A stretch of DNA of 10,265 nucleotides from Desulfobacteraceae bacterium (GCA_011390035.1 JAABTE010000071.1:1-10265), one strand, 5' to 3'; shown: positions 1 through 7,232, counted from the first letter of the stretch. The notes: a model not told the origin generated them from the sequence alone. Numbers and translations are program-made.

Positions 1-1411
1 GGCGGGACACGAGGTTCTCGTCGCCGCCGGTCAGCAGGCGCTCCAGCGGCTCGGGGTCCCGGGCCGCGAGGGCGACGATGATCTCCATAATCAGTCGCTG
101 AACCTTTCTGGAGGAAAAGTGTAGCAGCATGGGGCCAAATGCCAGAATGGCCGTGGGATGGAGCAGCAGCAGGTTCTCCCGTAAGCTCCGGACCTGGCTG
201 GGGTTGAGCCGGTCCACCCTGGACCAGAGGGGCGCCAAGCCCACCAGCATGTCCGGGGTGGAGATGTCTTTCAGGAAACGGTCCAGCAAGGGCAGGGCCT
301 GGGGGTTGACGTTCTGGAAGGCGCGCTTGACGCCGTGAAGGCTCTTGAGCATCCGGAAGGCCAGCCGCGCCTGGCCGTGGGCCAGGGTGGCGTAAAACTC
401 CTCCTTCAGGAAGGCGAGGATGGAATCGAGGTCGTCTGCCGCCGACCGCCGGCTCGCGTCTGAATGCCCCTGCTCCCGGAGAATGATGGTGAGCACATCC
501 AGAATATCCGCCGTCTCTTCCATGTTCTCCGCCTCATAGACCATCTCCCGGAGCCGGACCCGCTCCGCATCGCTCAGTCGCCACAGGGTCCGGTCTCCCA
601 CCCATCCGGACATGCTGGGGGAGGTTTCCGGCGTGGCCGGCCGCTCATGGCCTGTGGGCCCCTCGCCCAGGGGCGCCGCCCGCCCGTCCATGGCAGGCGC
701 GCTCATCGCCGCGGAATCGGTCATCCGCCCCGCCATGGCGTCCTGCCGGGAGATGGCCTCGACGGCGGCCGCCTCCTCTAATGAGCCATCCCCGGCCGAA
801 ACATCCTCCCCTGGGGCATCCGGCGCGCCGGGCGGCGCCATGTCCGACACGCCGGGAAGCTGATTGGGGCCTGTGTCCGGAAACCGGATCTTGTCGGCCA
901 ACTGCCGGTGGAAGTCATCCATCATCTCCGTGGACCAGGACACTTCCCTGGCGCCGTGCCCCATATTGGGATCATTGCGCTCCCACAGCGCGGTGACGAT
1001 GTCTCCCTCGGCGTCCATGGGCAGGGCGCGAAATCGGGCCAGGGTCTCCATGAATCCGAACAGCTCATCGGCGCCGATGCCGCGCCGGAATTCGACCCAC
1101 TCCACGCCGTCCCGGTACAGGGGGGCCGTCAGCAGCTCGTTGCTCGACGGCCCCGCCGTCACCATCTCTCCCTGGTGCGCCAGCCCTTCCTTTTCAACAA
1201 GCAGCCGGAAGGATTCCTCCAGAGCCAGACAGGCGTCCAGGCGATTGCGAAGAATGTCAAAGCCCTTCCGGCAGGCATCGTGGGTGGGCGGATAGAGCAG
1301 GCACATCTTCAGATACTTTTCCATCGCCGCGATGAACTTGACCGCCGCGGCCTTTCTCTGGCCCTCGGCGCCGGTGGAATTGGGGCCATCGCCCCCATTG
1401 GGTTGCAGCAT
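1..1411 (-). CDS. Large HEAT-repeat-like protein of unknown function, N-terminal 470 residues (partial, runs off left edge)
   Basis: An uninterrupted minus-strand frame of 470 codons starts at an ATG at 1411-1409 and leaves the window without a stop. Residues 25-155 follow a pattern I know from bacterial HEAT-repeat or HD-GYP-linked proteins: a helix ending in LLYPPTHDACRKGFDIL (about 38-54), then a small alpha/beta segment ending in WVEFRRGIGADELFGFMETL (about 105-124), then LWERNDPNM (about 142-150). Residues 180-270 are rich in Pro, Ala, Gly and Met and look like a disordered linker. From about 278 onward the chain is almost all amphipathic helix, with short helix pairs that fit HEAT-like repeats. 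No signal peptide or membrane segment is visible and no catalytic motif was recognised. A G-rich sequence (G8) precedes the ATG and may serve as the ribosome binding site. Family assignment is by pattern only. The reading frame is secure; the function is unknown. Confidence 0.72.
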   Translation of the reverse strand, partial: MLQPNGGDGPNSTGAEGQRKAAAVKFIAAMEKYLKMCLLYPPTHDACRKGFDILRNRLDACLALEESFRLLVEKEGLAHQGEMVTAGPSSNELLTAPLYRDGVEWVEFRRGIGADELFGFMETLARFRALPMDAEGDIVTALWERNDPNMGHGAREVSWSTEMMDDFHRQLADKIRFPDTGPNQLPGVSDMAPPGAPDAPGEDVSAGDGSLEEAAAVEAISRQDAMAGRMTDSAAMSAPAMDGRAAPLGEGPTGHERPATPETSPSMSGWVGDRTLWRLSDAERVRLREMVYEAENMEETADILDVLTIILREQGHSDASRRSAADDLDSILAFLKEEFYATLAHGQARLAFRMLKSLHGVKRAFQNVNPQALPLLDRFLKDISTPDMLVGLAPLWSRVDRLNPSQVRSLRENLLLLHPTAILAFGPMLLHFSSRKVQRLIMEIIVALAARDPEPLERLLTGGDENLVSR

Positions 1412-1502
1412 CAGTCCCCCCCCTGTTGATGTGTTCTGACATCCCGATGATGCGAAAAAGATGTCACAAACGGGAGTGGAATTCAAGATTTTTTTGAAGC
1501 GA

Positions 1503-1528
1503 GCCCCCTTCCCGGCCGGGAAGGGGGC
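1503..1528 (-). terminator. Perfect 26 bp GC-rich palindrome after the MBL gene, candidate terminator
   Basis: The sequence is a perfect inverted repeat centred at 1515/1516 (GCCCCCTTCCC on one arm, GGCC at the centre). It lies about 60 bases past the stop of the MBL-hydrolase gene and about 90 bases before the start of the left-edge gene. On the minus strand it is preceded by T5 and followed by a short TCGCTTC and then A7, so the classic U-tract after the stem is missing. The flanking T and A runs could pair and lengthen the stem. A transcription terminator or mRNA 3'-end stabiliser is likely from position, but not proven. Confidence 0.42.
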
Positions 1529-1587
1529 AAAAAGGGCGCACGGCGGGGCGGGGCCTTCGAAAACGTGGCGCGGGGGCGGGAAGGGGA

Positions 1588-2214
1588 TCAGCGGCCGCCC
1601 ACGAAGGGGTTGAACCGCTTCTCCCGGCCCACCGATGTTTCGGGGCCATGACCGGAATAGACCGTCACATCGTCGCCCAGGGGAAATATCTTGTTTCGCA
1701 CGCTGGCAATCAGGGTGTCGTAATCGCCTCCCGGCAGGTCGGTGCGGCCGATGGAGCCGGAAAAGAGCAGATCGCCCACGAAGACCTTCCCGTCCGTGTA
1801 AAGCGACACGCTGCCTGGGCTGTGGCCAGGCGTGTGCAGCACCTTCAGGGAGAGGTTGCCGAAGGCGATCTCGTCGCCGTCTGAAAGGTGCCGGTCCGGC
1901 TCCGGGGAGTTTTCCGCGGACAGCCCGAAGGTAGCGGCCGCTGCGGACAACTGGGCCAGCATGGGCGCGTCGCCCGCGTGGATCAGGATGGGGGCGCCGG
2001 TGGCCTCCTTGAGCTTGCGGTTGCCCCCAACATGGTCGAAATGGCCATGGGTGTTGAGGATATGGGTCACCTTCAGCTTGTCCTTGGCCAGGGTCATGAG
2101 GATCCGGTCGGCCTCATCGCCGGGATCGATCACGACGGCCTGGCGGGTTTCGCCGCAGCCGAGAATGTAGCAGTTGGCCATGATGGGCCCCACCGCCAGT
2201 TGCTTGATGATCAA
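1588..2214 (-). CDS. MBL-fold metallo-hydrolase, glyoxalase II-like (YcbL type)
   Basis: A 208-residue cytosolic metallo-beta-lactamase-fold hydrolase. All binuclear metal ligands are visible: THGHFDH (H56, H58, D60, H61), HTPGHSPGS (H127, H131 region), D148 in GDLLFSGSIGRTDLPGG, and H189 in SGHGPET. The GDLLFxxSIGRTD signature and the short length, without the C-terminal substrate-binding domain of classic glyoxalase II, match YcbL-type enzymes that hydrolyse S-D-lactoylglutathione-like thioesters; the physiological substrate is unknown. The start codon is TTG (2214-2212), chosen because a perfect AGGAGG lies 5 bases upstream (2225-2220) and the next residues, IIKQLAVGPIMANCYIL, are the expected N-terminus. 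The stop of a six-residue mini-ORF (ATG at 2231) overlaps this TTG. It is the last gene of the minus-strand run before the palindrome. Confidence 0.93.
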   Translation of the reverse strand: MIIKQLAVGPIMANCYILGCGETRQAVVIDPGDEADRILMTLAKDKLKVTHILNTHGHFDHVGGNRKLKEATGAPILIHAGDAPMLAQLSAAAATFGLSAENSPEPDRHLSDGDEIAFGNLSLKVLHTPGHSPGSVSLYTDGKVFVGDLLFSGSIGRTDLPGGDYDTLIASVRNKIFPLGDDVTVYSGHGPETSVGREKRFNPFVGGR

Positions 2215-2271
2215 AGCGTCCTCCTGTTCATGATGTCGGGGCCGGCCTTTCGGCGGCGGGTCTCCGGCGCC

Positions 2272-2706
2272 TCATTCCGGCCCGTTGTTGTCGTCATCCG
2301 TCGCCAGCCGTTGCCTCGCGGCGGCAATGAGGGCCACCAGCGAGGCCGGCTTGGAGGGAGGCCGGGCCGCCGCCAGCCGCTCCCATGCCGCCGGCGACAG
2401 GCGTGCCCGGAAATATGCGGCCACGTCGAAATCCTCCCACCAGCAGTCCAGCGCCTTCCAGCACAGCCCGCCCTCGCCGTCAGCGTGCCGGCGGCAGTAG
2501 GCGAAGGATACTGGAGAGCCCAGCCGGGGGCAGCGCCGCTCCCGGTGATCGTGGGCCAGGGCCGGGTCCACGGCGTGGTCCACGGCCGGGTCCATGGCGT
2601 GGTCCGGGGCCGGGTCCACGGCGTGGTCCACGGCCGGGTCCATTGCGTGGTCCGGGTCCGGGGCCACGGCGGTGTCCGGGGCGTGGTCCTGACCGGTGTC
2701 CGCCAT
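2272..2706 (-). CDS. Conserved small four-cysteine protein (CPRLG...DCWW type) with Asp/His/Pro repeat extension
   Basis: A hypothetical protein of 144 residues from the ATG at 2706. This start is preferred because AGGTGAT lies 7 bases upstream. A GTG at 2718 would give 148 residues and overlaps the trpB2 stop in a GTGA, so coupled starts are possible. Residues 17-49 are a repeat of DHAxDPAx units encoded by a 24 bp minisatellite. The folded part begins near residue 55: RRCPRLGSPVSFAYCRR, then LCWKALDCWWEDFDVAAYF, then a basic helix ending in SLVALIAAARQR. Four cysteines (C59, C71, C82, C88) spaced x11, x10 and x5 suggest a zinc or Fe-S site. I recall this core, without the repeat, as an unnamed protein in sulfate-reducing Desulfobacterota; that is memory, not a search. 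The function is unknown. Its tight junction with trpB2 implies co-translation. Confidence 0.82.
   Translation of the reverse strand: MADTGQDHAPDTAVAPDPDHAMDPAVDHAVDPAPDHAMDPAVDHAVDPALAHDHRERRCPRLGSPVSFAYCRRHADGEGGLCWKALDCWWEDFDVAAYFRARLSPAAWERLAAARPPSKPASLVALIAAARQRLATDDDNNGPE
2561..2656. repeat. In-frame minisatellite, four 24 bp units
   Basis: Four consecutive 24 bp units (2561, 2585, 2609, 2633) each begin GCCGGGTCCAyknCGTGGTCC on the plus strand and end alternately in ACG or GGG, giving a higher-order 48 bp period. A degenerate fifth unit follows at 2657-2680. The unit length is a multiple of three, so gain or loss of units lengthens or shortens the DHAxDPAx tract of the encoded Cys protein without breaking its frame. 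Confidence 0.95.
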
Positions 2707-2714
2707 GTCGGCGA

Positions 2715-4091
2715 TCACCTGCTTTTCAGAGCCGCGGGCCTGGGATGATTGGCAAAGACCTTAACCGACTCGGCCATCACCGCCTCGTCCAGCGGGTAAT
2801 CCTGCAATTCATGAGCGAAATACCGCTCATACGCCCCCAGATCCAGCAGGCCGTGGCCGCTCCAGTTTACCAGAATCACCTTCTCTTTGCCCTCCTCCCG
2901 GGCCTTGTGGGCCTCCTCGACGGCGCAGGCCAGGGCGTGGGTGGTCTCGGGGGCGGGGATGTGGCCCTCGCTCCGGGCAACGAGTACCCCCGCCTCGTAG
3001 GCGGAAAGCTGGGTGACGGACCGGGGGGCGATGATGCCCTCCATCGCCAGTTGGCTGACGGTGGGGGCCATGCCGTGATACCGCAGGCCCCCGGCGTGGA
3101 AGGGCGGCGGCACAAAGGCGTGGCCCAGGCTGTGCATGGGCAGCAGGGGCGTGTAGCGGGCCGTGTCGCCATGATCATACACAAAGGGCGCCCGGGTCAG
3201 GGTGGGGCAGGCGGCCGGCTCCACCGGATAGATCTCCACCTGGCGGCCGTTGATCTTATCGCACACAAAGGGAAAGGCGATGCCGGCGAAGTTGCTTCCG
3301 CCGCCGGCGCAGCCGATGACGATGTCCGGGTATTCGCCTATCAGATCCAGTTGCTTTTTGGCCTCGAGGCCCATGATGGTCTGGTGGAGCATCACATGGT
3401 TCAGCACGCTGCCCAGGGAATACCGGGTCTGGCCGCTGGTGTCGGAAACGGCCGCCTCGATGGCCTCGCTGATGGCGATGCCCAGGCTGCCCGGGGTGTT
3501 CGGGTCCCGCTCCAGAGCATCCCGGCCGGCCTTGGTCTCGGCGCTTGGGCTGGCCACGCAACGGCCCCCCCAGGACTCCATCATGGCCTTTCGGTAGGGC
3601 TTCTGGTCGAAGCTGACCCGCACCATATAGACCTTGCACTCCAGGCCGAACTGGCAGCAGGCGAAGGACAGGGCGCTGCCCCACTGGCCGGCGCCGGTCT
3701 CGGTGGTCATCTTTTTGATGCCGAACACCTTGTTGTAATAAGCCTGGGGCACGGCGGTGTTGGGCTTATGGCTGCCCGGCGGGCTGACGCTCTCGTTCTT
3801 GAAATAGATCCGGGCCGGGGTTTTCAGGGCCTTTTCCAGAGACAGTGCCCGCACCAGGGGCGACGGCCGCCAGATGGTCAGCACCCGCAGCACCTCATCG
3901 GGAATGTCGATCCAGCGCTGGTCGCTCATCTCCTGCTCGATCAGGTTCATGGGGAACACCGGCGCCAGATCCTCCGGCTTCACCGGGTTGCCGTCCGGCC
4001 CCAGGGGCGGATTAATCTTGATATCCGCCAGAATGTTGTACCACTGGCGCGGGATCTCGTCTTCCTTCAGCAACACCTTTCTGACTTCCAT
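2715..4091 (-). CDS. trpB: Tryptophan synthase beta chain 2 (TrpB2-type, PLP enzyme)
   Basis: A complete 458-residue fold-type II PLP enzyme. The PLP lysine is K109 in PPGSHKPNTA, the substrate loop is ETGAGQWGSA (131-140), and the phosphate-binding glycine loop is GCAGGGSNF (260-268). The length, the N-terminal extension (about residues 1-75) and the GSHKPNTA/ETGAGQWG signatures indicate the TrpB2 subfamily rather than the roughly 400-residue TrpB1 that pairs with TrpA. The reaction is indole plus serine (some archaeal TrpB2 enzymes prefer O-phosphoserine) to tryptophan. No trpA or other trp gene is in the window; the gene sits between nusB and the four-Cys protein. The ATG at 4091 is preceded by GAGGGG four bases or so upstream. 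The stop TGA overlaps a GTG by the GTGA quartet, implying coupling to the next gene. The family is certain; the physiological role as an orphan beta chain is inferred. Confidence 0.95.
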   Translation of the reverse strand: MEVRKVLLKEDEIPRQWYNILADIKINPPLGPDGNPVKPEDLAPVFPMNLIEQEMSDQRWIDIPDEVLRVLTIWRPSPLVRALSLEKALKTPARIYFKNESVSPPGSHKPNTAVPQAYYNKVFGIKKMTTETGAGQWGSALSFACCQFGLECKVYMVRVSFDQKPYRKAMMESWGGRCVASPSAETKAGRDALERDPNTPGSLGIAISEAIEAAVSDTSGQTRYSLGSVLNHVMLHQTIMGLEAKKQLDLIGEYPDIVIGCAGGGSNFAGIAFPFVCDKINGRQVEIYPVEPAACPTLTRAPFVYDHGDTARYTPLLPMHSLGHAFVPPPFHAGGLRYHGMAPTVSQLAMEGIIAPRSVTQLSAYEAGVLVARSEGHIPAPETTHALACAVEEAHKAREEGKEKVILVNWSGHGLLDLGAYERYFAHELQDYPLDEAVMAESVKVFANHPRPAALKSR

Positions 4092-4142
4092 AAGCCCCTC
4101 TTTTCTCGCTTGGTCAATTCTGATTCATCTGTCGTGTCAATG

Positions 4143-4242
4143 GTCCGAAGCAGCCGGGTCCGAAGCAGCCGGGTCCGAAGCAGCCGGTCTGAATCATCCG
4201 GCCTGAATCATCCGGTTCGAAGCAGCCGGCTCAAGCATCCGG
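4143..4242. repeat. Tandem repeat of 13-15 bp units between nusB and trpB2
   Basis: Seven units share the plus-strand core GAAkCAkCCGG. Three are perfect 15 bp copies of GTCCGAAGCAGCCGG (4143-4187), followed by two 14 bp units of the form CTGAATCATCCGG (4188-4215), one TTCGAAGCAGCCGG (4216-4229) and one CTCAAGCATCCGG (4230-4242). The last unit lies inside the 3' end of nusB and includes its stop codon; most of the rest fills the nusB-trpB2 spacer. Each unit carries CCGG. The array is most likely a slippage-derived minisatellite; a regulatory role in spacing or RNA structure is possible but not shown. Confidence 0.9.
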
Positions 4243-4698
4243 TTCGATCGTTTGGCTCGCTCCGGGGAAGTTTTCGACGTCATCCAGCCGCCCCTGCTCC
4301 AGCTCGATGCGAACGCTGTCCAGGATGCCGTTGATGAAGGCCCCCGACTCTTCCGTGCCGAACTTCTTGGCGGAATTGATGGCCTCGTTGATGGCTACCT
4401 TGGCCGGGGTGTCGGGCAGGTGGGTCAGCTCGAACACGCCCAGGCGCAGCACGTTGCGGTCCACGCAGGACATGCGGCCGATCTTCCAGTTGGCGCTGTG
4501 CCGGTCGATGACCTCGTCGATCCGGGGCCGGCGCTCGATAACGCCGTTGACCAGCGTCAGGAAAAAATCCATCACATTATCGTCCGGCTTGAAGTTGCGG
4601 CAGTACCGCTCCAGCATCTCCGGGGCGATGTTTTTATGCATGTCCATGTAAAAGAGCGCCTGGAGCGCCAGTTCCCTGGAACGGGTCCGAACCCCCAT
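4231..4698 (-). CDS. nusB: Transcription antitermination factor NusB
   Basis: A 155-residue all-helical RNA-binding protein that pairs with ribosomal protein S10 (NusE) at boxA and supports rRNA antitermination. The N-terminus MGVRTRSRELALQALFYMD, the central RIDEVIDRHSANWKIGRMSCVDRNVLRLGVFEL (about 59-91) and PAKVAINEAINSAKKFGTEESGAFINGILDSV (about 98-129) are the standard NusB signature, and the length is normal. The gene starts 18 bases after the ribH stop; AGGAG overlaps that stop but sits somewhat far (about 14 bases) from the ATG. A rib-nusB linkage is common in proteobacteria. The final residues, QTIEPDA, are encoded within the first unit of the adjacent tandem repeat, so the extreme C-terminus may have been altered by repeat expansion. 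Confidence 0.97.
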   Translation of the reverse strand: MGVRTRSRELALQALFYMDMHKNIAPEMLERYCRNFKPDDNVMDFFLTLVNGVIERRPRIDEVIDRHSANWKIGRMSCVDRNVLRLGVFELTHLPDTPAKVAINEAINSAKKFGTEESGAFINGILDSVRIELEQGRLDDVENFPGASQTIEPDA

Positions 4699-4716
4699 AT
4701 TTGCTTTTCCCGTCTC

Positions 4717-5190
<474 letters not shown>

Positions 5191-5216
5191 GACGGCGCTT
5201 TCTCCTTGATTTGGGA

Positions 5217-6431
5217 TTAGGGGTTGGCGTCCACATTGATCATGTGGCCCATCTTCAGCTTCTTGCAGGCCAGGTAGCAGCGGTTGTGCTCGTTGGCCTC
5301 GATCTCGATGGGCACCTGCTCCACGATGCGCAGGCCGTAGCCCTGCAGGCCCACCATCTTCTTGGGGTTGTTGGTGATCAGGCGCATGTTCTTAACGCCG
5401 AGAGAGACCAGGATCTGGGCGCCTATGCCGTAGTTGCGCAGATCGGGTTTAAAGCCTAGCTGCTCGTTGGCCTCCACCGTGTCCAGCCCCTGATCCTGAA
5501 GGGCGTATGCCCGGATCTTGTTGGAAAGCCCGATGCCCCGGCCCTCCTGGCGGATGTACAGCAGCACGCCGGCGCCCTCCTTGTCCATCATCTCCATGGC
5601 CCGGCGAAGCTGCTCGCCGCAATCGCACCGCAGGGAGCCGAAGATGTCTCCGGTGAGGCACTCGGAATGGACCCGCACCAGGATCGGCTTGTCCGGCGTG
5701 ATCTCGCCCTTGATCATGGCGATGTGCAGCACGTCCTCGATGTCGTTTTCAAACACCTCGATTTTAAACTCGCCGGCAAAGCTGGTGGGAATCACGCTCC
5801 CGGCGGCCCGATGCACGAAGGACTCCATGCGCATCCGGTGCTCGATCAGGTCGGCGATGGTGCAGATGCCGATGCCGTGGCGCTCGGAGAATTTTTCAAG
5901 GGCCGGCATCCGGGCCATGGTGCCGTCCTCGTCCATGATCTCACAGATGACGCCGGCGGGCTTGAGGCCCGCCATCCGGGCCAGGTCCACGGCGCCCTCG
6001 GTCTGGCCGGAGCGGACCATCACGCCGCCGTTTTTGGCGCGCAGGGGAAAGATGTGGCCGGGCCGCACCAGGTCCGTCGGCTTGGCGTCGTCGGCGACGG
6101 CGGCTAAAATAGTGGTGGCCCGGTCCGCCGCGGAGATGCCGGTGGTCACGCCCTTTCGGGCCTCGATGGAGATGGTGAAGCCTGTGTGAAAGCGGGATGT
6201 GTTGTTCTCCACCATCAGGGGCAGGGCCAGTTGGTCCACCATATCGCCGGTCATGGGCAGGCAGATGAGGCCCCGGCCGTATTTGGCCATGAAGTTGATG
6301 GCCTCCGGCGTCACCTTCTCCGCGGCCATGGTCAGATCGCCCTCGTTCTCCCGGTCCTCGTCATCCACCAGGATCACCATTTTGCCGGCGCGGATGTCCG
6401 CCACGGCCTCTTCAATGCTCAACATTGGCAT
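5217..6431 (-). CDS. ribBA: Bifunctional RibBA: DHBP synthase / GTP cyclohydrolase II
   Basis: A 404-residue fusion that supplies both entry substrates of riboflavin synthesis. The N-terminal RibB domain (about 1-200) has the Mg-binding acidic loop DDEDRENEGDLTMAAE (23-38), FHTGFTISIEA (81-91), TTGISAADRATT (96-107) and RPGHIFPLRAKNGG (123-136). The C-terminal RibA domain (about 205-400) has the zinc cysteines C258, C269 and C271 in HSECLTGDIFGSLRCDC, the RQEGRGIGLSNKIRAYALQD segment (294-313) and a second GTP-site region around LITNNPKK (351-358). Both active sites look intact, unlike some RibBA proteins with a decayed half. The ATG at 6431 was chosen; another Met lies at residue 3, and GGAG lies about 11 bases upstream of the first. 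It sits 47 bases after the ribE stop. Confidence 0.98.
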   Translation of the reverse strand: MPMLSIEEAVADIRAGKMVILVDDEDRENEGDLTMAAEKVTPEAINFMAKYGRGLICLPMTGDMVDQLALPLMVENNTSRFHTGFTISIEARKGVTTGISAADRATTILAAVADDAKPTDLVRPGHIFPLRAKNGGVMVRSGQTEGAVDLARMAGLKPAGVICEIMDEDGTMARMPALEKFSERHGIGICTIADLIEHRMRMESFVHRAAGSVIPTSFAGEFKIEVFENDIEDVLHIAMIKGEITPDKPILVRVHSECLTGDIFGSLRCDCGEQLRRAMEMMDKEGAGVLLYIRQEGRGIGLSNKIRAYALQDQGLDTVEANEQLGFKPDLRNYGIGAQILVSLGVKNMRLITNNPKKMVGLQGYGLRIVEQVPIEIEANEHNRCYLACKKLKMGHMINVDANP

Positions 6432-6458
6432 TTTGCTTACACTCCAGAAAAATGAGAT

Positions 6459-6475
6459 ATCGGCCCGATGCCGAT
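6459..6475 (-). other. Short intercistronic hairpin between ribE and ribBA
   Basis: A six-base stem ATCGGC/GCCGAT with a five-base loop lies just after the ribE stop and is followed on the minus strand, about six bases later, by a T5 run. It is too short to be a convincing terminator, but could act as a partial attenuator or a processing site that sets the relative dose of ribE and ribBA. Confidence 0.3.
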
Positions 6476-6478
6476 CGA

Positions 6479-7147
6479 TTACAGAAAGCCGTTTCTGGCC
6501 AGAAGGTCGAGATCGACGCCCGATTTCGGCGCCTCCCCGCCCCGGTCCGCCAAATGGCCCGGCGAGAGGAACCGCTCGACATACTTGCCGATCATATCGG
6601 CTTCGAGGTTAACAGAGTCCCCCGGCTTTTTCAAGCCCAGGGTGGTCAGGCCGGCGGTGTGCGGGATGATGCTCACCGAAAAGCCGGCCGCGTCGCGATT
6701 ATTGATGGTCAGGCTCGCGCCGTCAACGGCCACCGAGCCCTTGCGGATCATGTAGCGGGTCAGCTCGGGGCCCGCTTCAAAATCTATGATGATGGCGTTG
6801 CCCAGCCGGCGCCGGGCGCTGATGACCCCGGTGCCGTCGATGTGCCCGGAGACCAGATGGCCGTCCAGCCGGTCAGACAGGCGCATGGCCCGCTCAAGGT
6901 TCACCCGGTCTCCGGGGCGGGCGAACCGGAAGGTGGAAAGGGACAAAGTCTCCGGCGACACATCCACCGTAAAGCTCCGTCCGCTGATGGTAACGGCCGT
7001 CAGGCACGCGCCGTTTACGGCGATGCTGTCGCCGATCTTTGCGCCGTCCAGCGCAAAATCCGCCGTTACCGTCAGCCGCAGCCCCTCGCCGGCCGCCGGC
7101 CGGGTTGCCGCTATGGCGCCCAATCCCTCTATGATGCCTGTAAACAT
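6479..7147 (-). CDS. ribE: Riboflavin synthase, alpha subunit (RibE)
   Basis: A 222-residue riboflavin synthase that dismutates two molecules of 6,7-dimethyl-8-ribityllumazine into riboflavin and the ribitylamino-uracil substrate. It has two homologous lumazine-binding barrels. The first opens with MFTGIIEGLG and carries NGACLT (45-50, C48); the second starts at GHLVSGHIDG (96-105) and carries DGASLT (142-147). The C-terminal helix DLDLLARNGFL is the usual trimerisation tail. The length is typical. The MFTGIIE start is diagnostic and fixes the ATG at 7147. It is the first gene of the minus-strand rib run. The gene that most often precedes it, ribD, is absent; a divergent Memo gene lies there instead. 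A sigma70-like promoter lies about 85 bases upstream. Confidence 0.98.
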   Translation of the reverse strand: MFTGIIEGLGAIAATRPAAGEGLRLTVTADFALDGAKIGDSIAVNGACLTAVTISGRSFTVDVSPETLSLSTFRFARPGDRVNLERAMRLSDRLDGHLVSGHIDGTGVISARRRLGNAIIIDFEAGPELTRYMIRKGSVAVDGASLTINNRDAAGFSVSIIPHTAGLTTLGLKKPGDSVNLEADMIGKYVERFLSPGHLADRGGEAPKSGVDLDLLARNGFL

Positions 7148-7232
7148 TTATAATACCGCCTCGGTCAAGCCTTTCAATCCCGCTCCGTCCGTTTTCCGCC
7201 CCCGCAGCCGGGCGCGAAAAAATTAAACTCTT

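Noticed and set aside
4112..4140. A TTGACA hexamer (minus strand, 4140-4135) as a promoter for trpB2
   Set aside because: The -35 match is perfect, but no acceptable -10 hexamer lies 16-18 bases downstream, so I do not call a promoter.
2561..4242. CRISPR array or origin iterons
   Set aside because: The repeats are directly adjacent without unique spacers, one array is within a coding frame, and there are no cas or replication genes.
2385..4334. A plus-strand open frame of 649 codons across trpB2
   Set aside because: It lies antisense to a clear TrpB2 and two other real genes, has Gly/Arg/Pro/His-rich composition typical of GC-rich shadow frames, and shows no recognisable motif.
7148..7232. 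FMN riboswitch in the ribE leader
   Set aside because: None of the conserved RFN sequence blocks could be found on the minus strand; the leader is short and GC-rich.
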